From Diphasiastrum complanatum (taxonomy: Eukaryota; Streptophyta; Lycopodiopsida; Lycopodiales; Lycopodiaceae): a stretch of DNA of 64,000 nucleotides. The notes under the pieces are model-generated. The model did no database searches. It had not been told where the DNA came from and saw only the letters and a program-made list of their open reading frames with translations. The stretch is from positions 23,434,899 to 23,498,898 of the forward strand of contig CM055111.1 of the NCBI GenBank assembly GCA_029204225.1, given 5' to 3'. The position numbers were made by a program, and so were the translations under genes. Positions 45,553 through 58,020 of the stretch are shown here, piece by piece; position 1 is the stretch's first letter, and every line of letters starts with the position of its first letter.

Positions 45553-46550
45553 TGTCGCAAAATGGTGAGAGTGAGCGCAGCGGAACCTCGTTTGCTCAGA
45601 GCGTAGGCGTGTCGGAATGGAAACGCAACAGTTAGCAGCAGAAATATTCAAGTAGAAGAATTCATACAGATTGCACAAATGAACGATGCAGTAGTGAGAC
45701 AAAAATTGCACTCTGATAAAAAAAATATATCAATAGTGAGTACAATGGCTTGAAGTAATATCTTCAGTTTGTTGAGCGTGATAACGCTGGCTACAAATAA
45801 CTCTAACCAAAAGAGAAATTCAATTACAACTTACATAGTTTGATTCATTTAACACATAGATTTACAAGTGTCAAGAGAAAATATCTAACAAGCTTTTAAG
45901 ACTATTTACGCCAGTTTTTGCATATGTACAAAGTTGGTAACCGCTTCACCGCCTTTGGGATATTTGGTTGTCTAGTTGTTTTTAGGGTTGCTGATACGTT
46001 TGGCGACATCGGTTTGCCAATGTAAAAAAATGCGAAAAAGCCAAAAAAAACTCGAAGGTGCCTTTAGAGTGAAGGTTTGCAACTCCTGAAGGTGCCCTTA
46101 GTTTAAAGGTAGCAAGAACCCGAAAGGCTGAAGGGCAAAAAGCCAAAGGCAAAAAAATCGAAAGCGGTTGAAGCCGAAAAGGCGAAAGCCGAAGCTGCTT
46201 TAGAAATTGTTTCTAAGGCATTTTGGTGAGTTTGGCCACACCGTGAAAAGGTGAAGAAGGCGGAAAAAGGCCGAAGGTGCTTTAGAAATGGTTTCTAAGG
46301 CATTTTGCTGACTTTGGCCACTTGGCTGTTGTGTTGCATTCTGGCCACTTGGTGTATGCCTCGAACCATAAAATAGAGTAAACAAATAATTGACTTGAAG
46401 CAGAAGCAAGATCGACTTTGTCAACATCCATGTCATCGACCTCATCGACTCGAACTCATCAACATTTGGACGTCAACTTCATCGACATTGACATCTTGTC
46501 AAGAGCGAGCTAGTCAACTTGGCTTGCTCGACATCTTCGACGATCGTTGA
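45553..46550 (-). repeat. Solo-like copia LTR (far end uncertain)
   Basis: The minus-strand end CCATTTTGCGACA lies at 45553. The block 45735-45830 is similar to the LTR at 12880-13489 (TTGAAGT.ATA.CTTCAG, GTGATAAC.CTGG.TACA). No primer site or coding sequence is attached. Within it, 46040-46320 is Lys-codon-like GCCGAAAAGGC-rich sequence with a repeated inverted motif. The TGTTGG start was not found, so the far end is set by the end of TCGAC-rich sequence at about 46550. Confidence 0.5.
46196..46321. repeat. Two copies of a 44-bp segment with an internal inverted repeat
   Basis: GCTTTAGAAAT(T/G)GTTTCTAAG, then GCATTTTG, occurs at 46196 and at 46278. TTAGAAA and TTTCTAA inside each copy are inverted repeats. 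Confidence 0.85.
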
Positions 46551-47480
46551 CTGTTACGATTCAAAATGGAGCTCTTCTCTAACCTGTCCCACGCAAACCA
46601 CATCACAGTTCATTTTAGTACTTTGTAGTAACCACATTAATTCACGCTCCTTGTCCACGCAATTGTTATGATTATTGTATGTATATAAACATAACGACAA
46701 TACACGATTGACAAGAAGAAAGAGTTGATGATACAAGTGAGATACATGAATGAATGTAATCAAAGTCAATTAGTGTAAGCGTGATTCATAGTTCCTCCGT
46801 AAACTCCATTTGTATCAGAATTATCTGATTCCACAGGATCAAAGATTTTAGAGAGAGTGAAAGTAATTAAAGAAGTAGTATTCAATTTGTAACTAGTGTA
46901 GTAAGATCACAGCACATAGTGCACTATTACTGTGAACCATTCTCGAGCACAGGATCGTGATCTGATAGTTGTATTTAGAACAACTTAATTCAGATTCTCT
47001 ATTTTCTTATGTGTGTTCCACTGTGAATGCTTTATGGTAATTTCTCAAGGGCTCCTAGGATACGACATTCTTTTGTACCCGTCGTTACTTGTTTTTTTAG
47101 GATAGTGAATGTAATGTAGTAATGTGCAAGGAGTGGTATCATGTTGGTTTGAGTTGTATACTGACCAGCTAGTTGTGAGACCTAGGCATCAGATATACCT
47201 TTATAACAATCGAATTGGATATCAAGAAGATTTGACTACATTGCACCCATCATCCAATTACGTTGTTTTATATTGACGAATCAGTTCTTTTCGTAGCTTT
47301 TGGACCAACTAAAAACTTCAACAGAGGGTATTCATTCTACGAACTAGATTTGATCGTTGAATAACCGTCAGATCATGACTGATTGATGAACACCCATTAT
47401 AGTACCTAGATTATCTTCAAGTCTATCATCTATACTTTCAAGCACTATTACACTTTTTGATCTTACATCTTGTTATGCCT
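46551..47480. other. Unassigned stretch with possible LTR fragment
   Basis: TGTTACGATTCAAAATGG at 46552 and a TATATAAAC at 46681 on the plus strand could be the start and TATA box of another LTR, but no polypurine tract, partner or end was found. The rest is AT-rich with no open frame of note. Confidence 0.35.
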
Positions 47481-48213
47481 AAGTTCTATTTTTTTCTATC
47501 AAGAATACTCACTTAATCGGAGCAAGTGGATCTTTGATTAGGCCTTGACGATAGGAAGATCCTTGATCAAATTGTCTTTTCCTTTTGACCAATAAAATCT
47601 TTAAAAGGAGGAATAGACTTGGAAAATACAAAACATTATATATAGGAAAAGTGAAAAACAAGGGACTTATGGAGTACTTGACCACTACCCTGTAAGTGAC
47701 CATTCGAAATATCATGATCTTGGATGAATTTGTAATTTTAAGATCTTGTATGGATCTATGATTACAAATGCCTTGATCTGTGCTATTTTTGACAAATTGC
47801 TTTAGGAAAGATAGAAAATCCAAAAAACTAGCTGAAAACTTATAAAAAATTATAAAAACATAGAGCACGCTAGCATTATTGCCCAAAGGTGATATGACCA
47901 AAGTGCCATAAAAATCAAAATCCAAAAACATCTAGAAATATCAAAAAACACAAAAAGCAATCCTACCATCTCATCTAGATATGATTGTAATTACAATAAA
48001 AAAAAAAAGAGTCGCAAGACCCCAACCCTTACTATCTTTAGCATCCACCAGATCTAGCATATTAGAGATTGCAGGCCTAGCGCAACCGATTTTCCCAATG
48101 GTAGTTCCAATCCTGGCAAACATTGAAAATGCCTTGGCCTAAAGCCACAACCCTCGTAACTTATTTCTACTACTTTCGGTTATTTTATTTATATACACGG
48201 AATACCCACAACA
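47480..48213 (-). repeat. 3' LTR of Tat-type gypsy element B (far end uncertain)
   Basis: On the minus strand it starts TGTTGTGGGTATTCCGTG at 48213, the same start as the LTR at 20040 (TGTTGTGGGTATTTCC). The bases just before the LTR, GTGTCGAGGGACCG, also match element A (GTGCCGAGGGACCG). A TATATATAAT reads on the minus strand near 47640. A 140-codon minus-strand frame at 47509-47931 is in this LTR and is probably not a gene. Confidence 0.65.
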
Positions 48214-49736
48214 GGGCCTTCGACTTGTCGGTCCCTCGACACTATGGAATTAGTGGGGACCTTGTGTTTCTTTAAGGACTTGTCGATGCCAGTGAGCCAA
48301 AATTGGTCGATCCCCATTCGAAAATTGCTGGGCCAAGGATGGCCTAATAATACGATTCTATAGTACACTCGAGCCACTGGAAGTTGGTCTTCAACTTTTT
48401 CGAATGTCAGGGCTTTGGTAGGATACAAAAAGATGAGGGACAAGTGATTGTCCTATCTAGTGGAGACGTCCATAAAAAAATCTATGTCCCAGGCGAATTT
48501 GGCTGCCGTATGGACTAGAGGATCAAGACATGTGAGATAATATTTAGAAAATTGGACGAGAGCCCTTTTGGCATCTACATCCATGCCCCATCCATGCTCT
48601 GAGTAGATTGTGGGGTAGTTGATTGTCTTGAGGGTGATCTTCTCAAAGGGAGTCCCACATTATGCCCATTTGGATCTGCATGGAATGGGGACGAAATGAG
48701 GGTTCGTACATAGTTAGCGTGGGCTCATCACGTATGCCCTGATGGCCACTGGATCTTTTTCGAATGTTCGTTATCGCCAATCAGGTTGTGGTCTCAATGC
48801 TGGAAGGTAGGCCAACTCATTGACCTTTATGTCTTTTGCCGAGAAAGATATTTGCCAGCCGTCGCGTGAGGATTCATGTGGGTATTGGACTATATACGCA
48901 TTGATTTTGTCCTCCACCATCTTTGGTTTGCGGAAGGCGTGGTTGGTAGATATAGTGCGAGAGCCTTGAGAGGTAGATGATGTTTGTTCCTCTTAGCCTT
49001 GGCCTTGGCTCTGATCCTTCCTTGACTGTTGTCTAGGCCTTGATCCTGAAACTTGGACCCCGCTGCATCTTTGTCTTTGTCTTGGCTTGAGCTTGCCTGT
49101 GCAGCTTCTAGTGTGGGTGGTGGTGGAATCACCACCAGGGCTGACTGTGGTTGTTGTGCCACGTGGTGCTGGCAAGCCTTGAGAGCTACCATCACTTGTG
49201 TTAACTCTCGAATTGCGCTTTTGCCATATCTGTTGAATTTTGCTTGGTAGTCGTCCAGCGTTTGTCGATACAAATCCACCTGCTTCGTTAAAAAGTCTAT
49301 CTCATGTTGATTGAGAGGACGATTGGCAGGGGTGAGATGGGCTAACCAATTGGCCTTCTCTTGTTGCAGGGCCCGCACCTCCGCTCCCAGACATTGATTC
49401 TCTGTTTCAATGACGAATAGTTGGGCCCGAGCCGCTGTCTGCTTGCTGCTAGATCTCCTGGACCCGTGTAGTGGCGTCCACATCACTGATTTGAAAAGGT
49501 GTTCGATGTAACATTGGAGACCTTCTTTATGTTGTTGTAGCTTCAGCACCTGATCCTTTTTTGTCTGCTCATGTTGTAGGGCCACCTGCAGGTCTTGTTG
49601 AAGCTGAGTGAGTTCTGCTCGTAGTTTGGTGTTGTTTGTCGTCAATTTCACTACACGACCGTCCAACGAAGTTTTGGCTGTTACCATATCCTGGATGAAG
49701 ATACCCAAGGTCTGTTATGCCGATGTGACATTTGTG

Positions 49737-49770
<34 letters not shown>

Positions 49771-50345
49771 ACTGGTAGGGTACTGCTGCTTGTTGGGCCT
49801 TGGTGAGGTATTGCCCGTATGACTTGGACGTCATTGTCGCCCTCTTCGATGAGATTTTCTTGCTCAACCATGTCATCAAGTGCGGTGGGATCAGCATGAC
49901 GAGGAGATGGTACGTACTCTATTTGTGCGAATGCGTCATTATCCAACGGTTTGTTAGACTTGATGATCAGATTAGATGAATTTGGAGGGGAAGTGAGAGG
50001 AGTGGCGGAGGTGTGTACAAGGGGTGGAATGGGCTATTCGAAAGAGACAACTTGTGGGAGTGTAGGGAACTGGAGGGTGGTGTCAAGGATGGAAGGAGAT
50101 GTGGGAGGTATGAGATTGAGGAAATTCATCCAAGAGAGGGTTTCGGATGAGATTTGGAATTCTTGTGGGTTAATGATGAGGGGTGGAGTGGAGATGGAAG
50201 AGGTAAGGGTGGCAAGAGGGATGGAAGATGCAATGGTAATGGAGGGTGAAGAAGAAGTAAGAATGACAACGGAAGGTGGAGGAATAGGGTTTGGAGACAA
50301 GTTGTGTGTTCAGACTGAGCCATTTTTTTTTTGTGATCCAGACTC
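48214..50345 (-). pseudogene. Extra ORF of Tat-type element B, between pol and 3' LTR
   Basis: From about 50345 down: a Ser/Thr/Pro-rich segment with QISSETLSWMNFLNLIPPT, then NDAFAQIEYVPSPRHADP and ENLIEEGDNDVQVI (49830-49940), a poly-Gly run encoded by 31 C residues (49738-49768), a long coiled coil (49700-49200: heptad-like LRAELTQLQQDLQVALQHEQ, then ENQCLGAEVRALQQEKANW), a Lys-rich stretch, and a conserved end EKVEDQLPVARVYYR near 48370. The same modules occur in element C. Family not recognised; the coiled coil suggests it oligomerises. No membrane segment is seen, so it is not a typical envelope. Indels, one at the C-run, break the frame. Confidence 0.6.
49738..49768. repeat. 31-base C homopolymer inside the extra ORF of element B
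   Basis: An uninterrupted run of 31 C on the plus strand. On the coding (minus) strand it reads as poly-Gly. Element C has no such run at the matching place. Confidence 0.9.
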
Positions 50346-50490
50346 ATCTATTCAATAATGGCAACTCTAAGCGAGAGTGTCCTCAATGAGTCAAGCAAAT
50401 TGGAAGGAGTCGGCAACTATGCAGTTTGGAAATTCAAACCGAAGAACATTTTAATGGAAAAGGAGCTATGAGAGATCGTTGATTGTACCA
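50325..50490 (+). pseudogene. Copia gag N-terminal fragment, same family as element D
   Basis: Reads MATLSESVLNESSKLEGVGN from 50361, with AVWKFKPKNILMEKEL after it, and then a stop at the same place as in element D (42870). Even the untranslated bases before the ATG match (GACTCATCTA). It is joined on the right to gypsy RT sequence at about 50490. Confidence 0.85.
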
Positions 50491-51625
50491 AAGAAAAATG
50501 GCAAGTTGAGAATTTGTGTTACTCTGAAGGCATTGAATGTAGTAACTAGAAAGGATCACTTTCCCTTACCTTTCACTAGAGTTTTTTTGGATCTTATTGT
50601 TGGTGTTGAATAGTGGATTTAGTGGATAAAACAATAAGCTACATTTGCCATTGAATGACCCTACCCCTACAAAGTTATGTCCTTTGGATTATGCAATATG
50701 CCAAGTACTTTCCAGCACGTTATGCAATTTTCTTTCAAGGAGTACTTGTATAAATTCTTAAAAACTTTGTGTCCATGGGATGGATGAAGGCCATTTAAGC
50801 CAGCTTTAGAAAGTGTTTGCTCAGTGTCGAAATGTTCAAATTTTTTTGAACCCATAAAAGTATCAAATGTGGATAACACATGGAACAGTTGGGACATGTG
50901 ATTTCAAGACATAGCATAGTTACCAATTTTTTCAAAATTAGGGTAATAATGAATCTTCCTCCACCAAGCAGAATCCAGGAAGTTTACATTCATGGGTCAT
51001 GTGAATTGTTGCCGCATTTTTATCTTGTTCTTTGCAGATTTGGCACGACATGCAATACAGGTCGCATTACGAGATGGTTACTATTGTTGTCAAAATTTGA
51101 TTTCCATATGGTAGTGCAAAAGGGTAAAGGACATTATAAAGTGGATTATGTTTCAACAATTCAATCAGCACTTGTGAATACAGAGGTAGATGACAATCTT
51201 TTAGATGCAGTGTTGCTCTATGTAGAGGCAGTACCTGAGTGGACATCTGATATTGTTGAATATCTAATACATGAACAGCCAAGTGAATCATTGACAAAGG
51301 TTCAACAATACAGGTTGATTCTGAGGGCACAACCTTATCAATTGATAGCCTGCCAATTGTATCAAAGAGCAATTGATGACATTCTACGAAGATGCATTTT
51401 TCCACATGAAGCACCAAATCTTATCATGTTATCACATGATGGAATGGGTGGAGATCATTTTGCAGTTGATATCATAGTTCATAAAATTTTACAGCCAAGA
51501 TGTTGGTGGCCAACCATTCAAAAGTATATTCAATTATGTGATATTTGTCCACATACACGATAACCTTCTAAACAACATGTTGAGCTGTTGCATCAAGTTT
51601 TAGCACAAGGACCATTTTAAAATAT
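50490..51625 (+). pseudogene. Tat-type gypsy pol fragment: RT, RNase H end, integrase zinc finger
   Basis: RT start VPKKNGKLRICV near 50493, FGLCNMPSTFQHVM near 50685, then a 227-codon frame (50880-51563) with MEQLGHVISRHSIV, the connection segment LLLSKFDFHMVVQKGKGHYK, PEWTSDIVEYLI, and the integrase HHCC finger (SHDGMGGDHFAVDI, then CWWPTIQKYI and CDIC). The YxDD box is missing. The integrase core is absent. The connection segment is very like those of element A (23.1 kb) and element C (58.0 kb). Confidence 0.8.
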
Positions 51626-52740
<1,115 letters not shown>

Positions 52741-52759
52741 GTAGGGTCGAAGATCTTGC

Positions 52760-55593
52760 GTAGCTCTGGTGGATCAGGTAGCCCGTAACATCTTCCATGA
52801 AGTTGAGACGGTCTAGTTTCTTCGAGTCCTTGGGCGTGTGGAAGAACTTGTGGACTCCTGTTACCCATTCTTAATCGACCCATGCTTGGAATCGGCACAT
52901 CCAGGGATCTCCAAGGAATGCAGCTCGGTAATATACACGAGCGATTGGCAGCTGATCTTCGACTTTCTCAGAAGCTAGCACCTTATTAGGATCAAAGAAT
53001 ATTGAGGGAAGAAAATCATCTCATTCGGTTTCAATGCCCATTAAATGTTCCAAGTCCCGGGCGTCAGTGGCTGCCGCGCGGACTGTTGGATCAGGGTAGT
53101 TGATATATTGATTTGCGAATGTGGTGAGAGGTCTGAGCTGAAAACGATATCTACCAGCTGTCTCTTGATGATCTTGGAGATACTTTGATAGGAATTCATT
53201 TATTTTCTCCTCCACGGACTTTGGTCGTCGGAAGGCTCGGCTGGCGGATATCGTGCACGAACCTCTAGATGATGTGGCTTGGCTTTGGCTGATATCTGCG
53301 CCTTGGCCCTTGTTTCGCATCTCAACACCTGTATCAACTGGTCCTTGGTCTTGGTCGTCTGACCCTTGCTCTTGACTAAATCACCCTGCTTCTTGCTAGC
53401 ATTGGTCCTGGCTTGTACTGGCCTGTGTAGCGTCAAAGACAGGTGGCGGTGGAATTACCGCGGGGGTGGGATGGGCCTTCGTTTCCGTGAGTTTTTGGCA
53501 AGCCTTGAGGGCTTGCTTGGCCTGGGCGAGCTCGTGATTGCGCTTGTCCGATATTTATTGAACTCGGCCTGGTAGTTGTTTAAGGTTTGGCTATAAACTT
53601 GCACCTGACGCCGAAAGAGATTCATTTCTGATTCAAATAGCGGCCTTGAGTCTGGTGTAGGTTGAGCTAACCAGACGAGCTTTTCATTCTGAAGGGCTTT
53701 GACCTCCGCCCCCAGGCACGTATTCTCTGCTTCCAAAATGTTTAGTTGCGCCTGGATGGGAGCAAGTCGTTGAGAGACTTCGGATTGAAGCTCCCGCACC
53801 TTTGTGGAGGCCTCTGTCAGTGCTTTGGAGAGGCTTTGGATATATTTATTGAGGCCCTCCTCCTTCTGCTGCAGCTTGGCAATCTCCTGGTGCCCTTCTT
53901 CTCATGCTGATGAGTTAGGATCAGTTCGTGCTGCAGCTTGGTGAGTTCTGCTCGCAGCTGTGTGTTGCTTGTTCCCAGGTGTAGTACCCTGTTTTTTAAT
54001 ATAGCTTTGGTTGCTACCGCCTCTAGGATGTATTTGCCCAGAGTCTAGTACGTCGTTGTAGGGTTTGTGGGAGCAGTGGGTACACTGGCACTGGTAGGAA
54101 GCTTGTGTTGTATTGGCCCCGACGACTTGTGGAGTTCCGTCATCATAATCTTCAATCAGGTTCTCGTTGGATCTGATGCCATCTGGGACGATAGGATCAG
54201 CCCAATCCGGCGATGGTATGAACACTATTTGAACAAATACGTCATCAGGCAATGGTTGGTTGCCCTCGGCAACCTTTGTTGGCGAAGCAGGTGGGGTTTG
54301 AAAAGCAACTATAAAAACGGAGGTAAAGACGGTTTGTCCAAATGAGAGAATGGGAGGAACAGAGGAGAATTGAAGGGTGGTGTGGAGTATGGAAGAAGGC
54401 GAAGATGGAGCAGAAAGGGTCTGGCGTGGGGGTGTAAAATTGATGACTTGCATCCATGCCAAAGTGTCGGGAGACAATTGGGAATCAGATGGATTAAATG
54501 GTATGGAAGCAACGGTGGCGGCAGGAGTGATGGATGATGCGATGGTGATGGACGAAGTAGTGGATAATGGAACAAGATGGAAGTGGGATCAACAGAGGAA
54601 ACGAGGATGGACACAGAAACAATTGTGGATGAAACAGGAGGAGAGATAGCGACAACAGAGATCGGAGTGGGGGGTTGCACGGAAGAAGAAGTGGCGGTGG
54701 TTGATGGAGTAGTTAGTGCGGTAGTGGAGGCACGTCGTCTGGTAGAAGGTGGGGATGAAGATGTAGAGGCAGCGCCACGCATTCATTTGCTGGCCGCTGT
54801 GTTAGTAGCTGCAGGTTGGGAGGAGGTGGATGCTTGATATGGTGGATAAAGGTTAGTGTGTGGCACGAGGGTAGACAAAAGGGACGAGTGCTGGAAACTG
54901 CACACTTTTGTCTCGAGAAGTGCGCATGCAAAGTTACATAACAAGGGACCTGCTACGATACGCTCACGATTGTTGGGTTTGATGGAGCTGGTTAGTTCAC
55001 GAATCAGGAAGCTATGCCAGTCGTATGGCACAACTGAGGGGCCAGGGAATTTTAACGAGGAGTCCACTATCCAACTCAGCAGCTTAGACTAGATTCTGTC
55101 CTTGCGAAATGTTGAAATAACCATAAAGTTATTCAGCAGATGCGCAGCCGTCTAAATGATGAGTTCCATGATAGCATATATAATGTAACCATTGTTAGTC
55201 TGGATTGGGATTTCTGGTGCAGTTTGGGCGACGAAAGGTTTGATCAGAATTTTGGCATGGCGATGGGACATGGGCTGACGATCACCGGACATAATGCCAA
55301 TGGTGACCATCGAGTCTGCGTTAATCCTGACATTGTACGTGGTACCTTGGTACAAGAAGTAGAAGCATGTCTTTTGCTCATCCCAGGTGGCATAAGCGTG
55401 AAGGGCGAGGCCCATGTTAATCTTAGAATGAAAAAGCGTCAGGTAAAAACCCATTGCCTCTAGAAGTGGGCCGGCTGTCTATAGCCATGGTTGGATCAGA
55501 GCGTTAGAGGGTAAGGGCCAAATCTGTGTGGCCTCGAGAATTTCATGCTGGATCACCTGTTTGGTACCAGAGTCTTAAGAGGATGAGGAGGCC
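52760..55593 (-). pseudogene. Extra ORF of Tat-type element C, between integrase and 3' LTR
   Basis: Likely start MASSSS at 55593, with a TAA six codons in. An N-terminal part of about 250 residues follows (ATWDEQKTCFYFLYQGTTYN near 55370, YDWHSFLIRELTSSIKPNNR near 55020), then a Ser/Pro/Thr-rich stretch (54800-54490), SPDTLAWMQVINFTPP (54470), DDVFVQIVFIPSPDWADPIV and ENLIEDYDDGTPQVV (54120-54250), a coiled coil (53950-53600) with ENTCLGAEVKALQNEKLVWL, and a C-terminal domain with KVLASEKVEDQLPIARVYYR near 52960. It matches element B module by module and shows the N-terminus B has lost. Full length would be about 940 codons. Several stops and shifts are present. Function unknown; I found no membrane segment, zinc finger or enzyme motif. 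Confidence 0.6.
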
Positions 55594-55599
55594 ATGTTA

Positions 55600-56850
55600 C
55601 CAGTGATGATTAAAGGTCAAAAAAGTAGAAAAAGTTGTGGAAAAGGTAATAAGGTGTGGAAACGACAAAAAACTGTGAATTACGAGTGTCGGATGGCAAG
55701 AATTATAGTTCAGAGTGCAGATCTTGGTTCAATATGAGCAGATAATAGCTTGTAGAAAATTTGGTTGCAAATAGAGAACTTGGTAATTTCAGTGTAAATT
55801 TTGGCTGAGCTTCGCTAGCAAAGGTGACAAATGACTCGAATTCAGCCCTTATATAGCGGAATTTAGAGTGCGTATTAGGTGAAATCCACTTTCCCTTGCT
55901 CAGTTCCACCCAAACTTTGGCAGGGACTTTCTTCACAAAATTTTAAGACCTCAGGGAAGTCTGCGAGAGTTCAGAAGGTGATTTGACTGCCATGCGAAGG
56001 TTATGCGAGGGTTCAGGCTGTCTACGAGGGTTCAACTCTTGCCGGAAGTGATCTCTCACACAACTTGTCTATGTGATTGGATTTTCAAGATCAGACCATG
56101 TAGGCAAACTAATTTTGATGCTTTGATTCCATTTAGGCACCTTGCGAGGGTTGGTAAGATGATCTTGATGCTCTGCGAGGGTTCTGAAAATTCAGCTTCT
56201 AGAAACCCTCGCACACACTAAAAAATGATGATTCCTCCATCAGGAACTCTCGCAGAGATTTTCATGGACGCATCTGAGTCAGATCTGGTGACTGCCCAAT
56301 TTTCAAAAGCTATCTCCCAGGGGATCTCAATAAATCATGAAAAAGTGTTCTTTTAGAGTGTTTTTTGACGAGATCTCGAGATTTTCTGATTTTTAACTTT
56401 TGTAAACTGGTAATCAGCTTCCTCCAGGCTTGATCTGACTGTTGGTAATTCTTTGGAAGTTCTGATGGATAATTGGTAACAGATCCATCAGTCTTTGGTG
56501 AATTTGGCCCTTAATTTGCCATAGTTACTGAGATCGAGGTCTCTGATCTACAAATTTAGAGGACTTATTGGCATAATCTGATGATCTGCTTTCTTATTTA
56601 TCCCTTCTGGATCTGGATCCCCCTTGGATTCTGATGGATTTTCCCGATCTGGCCGAATCTTGAAATATCTAGCTTGATTTGGCTTGATCTTCCTAGATCT
56701 AGTGGTGATGGTTTAGCAGAGTAGCTTTTTGTAACGTGCCACCTCCAATCTGGATCTCTCTTACTATGGTGGCCAGTATTTGTGCAACCGGCTACCATTG
56801 ATGGGTGTATTGAATGGTGTCCCATCTAGCTTCTCTAAACTCACGGCTCC
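55600..56850. other. Spacer of element C with GCGAGGGTT repeats
   Basis: No coding frame. Between 55940 and 56260 are about eight copies of GCGAG(A/G)GTT or its inverse (near 55963, 56008, 56022, 56147, 56177, 56210 and 56244), as in the leader of element A. A TATA-like ATATAGCG lies near 55852. The remainder is AT-rich. Confidence 0.6.
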
Positions 56851-56879
56851 ATGATTAAAAATTTCCTTGAAATAAGGAC

Positions 56880-58020
56880 CTTCGCCTGTGAATTTTAATT
56901 TTTCCTTGATCGCCTTGGTTTTATACATCAGAACCAGATCTCCGGAACGAAGATCCTTCTTTTGTAACCTGCGATCATGCCAGGCTTTGCGTCTTTTTTT
57001 TTTTCAGCTGCCAATGCATGCACATCTAGTAAGCGTGTTTCACAGAATCTATGCAGAGCTTCGTGGCGTAGTTGTAGAGATTTGGACTCACTAAGACGTT
57101 GCATGGTAGCAATCCTTAATAAAGGAACTAGAAACTCTACTGGCATTACAACATCCTGACCATATAGCAATTGGAAGGGTGTTTGATCAGTGCTTTCTTT
57201 ATATGTTGTCCTGAATGCCCACAGAGCAGCATGCAACTTATGCTCCCAATCTGACCTGCTAGCTTCAACTGTTTTCATGAGCACGCTATACATGATCTTA
57301 TTGGATGATTCTGTTTTTCCATTACCACGAGGGTAATAAGGCGTATTGGTTCTATGGATCACGAAGAATTCCTCCAACAGGACCTTGATGGTCTCATTGA
57401 TGAAATGACTCTCGCGATCGCTGACTAGCTCCACTGGGCATCCAAAGCGCACAATGATATTTTCATAAAGGAACTTGGCAGTGGTCCTAGCATCAGCTAC
57501 TCTTCCTGCCTTGGCTTCAACCCACTTGGTGAGATAGTCTGTGGCTACGATTATGTATCGCCTGGGAACTCCTTGCCGCATGGTGAATTGGACCGATGTA
57601 ATCCAATCCTCACTTTTCGAATGGTGTTTGGGCTAAGACCGGATGCAGCAGGTCATAATTCAATCTCGTTGGTCTCCTCGCCCTTTGGCACACATTGCAC
57701 TTTTTCAAGTATTCCTCTGTATCCTTATGAATCGTTGTCCACCAACATCCTGATTGCAGGATCTTGCAAACTGTAATGTCGGATGCAAAATGGCCTCCAC
57801 CCATGCCTTCATGTGAAAGCGAAATGATCTAGTTGGCCTCATGAGGGAGAATACACCACCAGAGAATTCCGTCTGGTCCTCTTCGATACAACTGGCCGAC
57901 AATCAGCTGATAAGGTCTAGCCTTCAAGATCAATTTCCACTGTTCCACCTTTGGTAGTGATTTTTTTGGTTGGGCCTGCATTAGATATTCAACAATGTCG
58001 ACTACCCATTCTGGTATTGT
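56880..58020 (-). pseudogene. Tat-type gypsy integrase (element C)
   Basis: From 58020 down: connection segment with PEWVVDIVEYLM, HHCC zinc finger (MGGGHFASDITVCKILQSGC, then CNVCQRARRP), and a well-kept 217-codon frame 57581-56928 with the catalytic core: IIVATDYLTKWVEA (first Asp), ELVSDRESHFINE (second Asp), NGKTESSNKIM (Glu). The C-terminal part holds LQLRHEALHRFCETRLLDVH. The usual D-G-S/T-H-F reads D-R-E-S-H-F. A frame break near 57590 separates finger and core. Confidence 0.85.

Larger units (their letters stand above)
52741..58020 (-). mobile_element. Tat-type gypsy element C, 3' half
   Basis: From high to low: RNase H connection and integrase (58020-56880), a spacer with GCGAGGGTT repeats (56850-55600), an extra ORF (55593-52760). 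At 52741 the plus strand has TGTAGGGTCGAAGATCTT, nearly the same as the LTR end at 28157 (TGTAGGGTCAAAGATCTT), directly joined to the end of the extra ORF, so most of the 3' LTR is deleted or rearranged. The upper end is cut by copia sequence at about 58020. Confidence 0.8.

Noticed and set aside
47509-47931. 140-codon minus-strand ORF as a membrane protein
   Set aside because: Hydrophobic only because the DNA is AT-rich; it lies within the probable LTR of element B.
49951-50358. 135-codon plus-strand Gly/Met-rich ORF as an antisense gene of element B
   Set aside because: It is opposite the Ser/Pro-rich part of the extra ORF, whose codon bias leaves the opposite strand open; the matching region of element C is not open in the same way.
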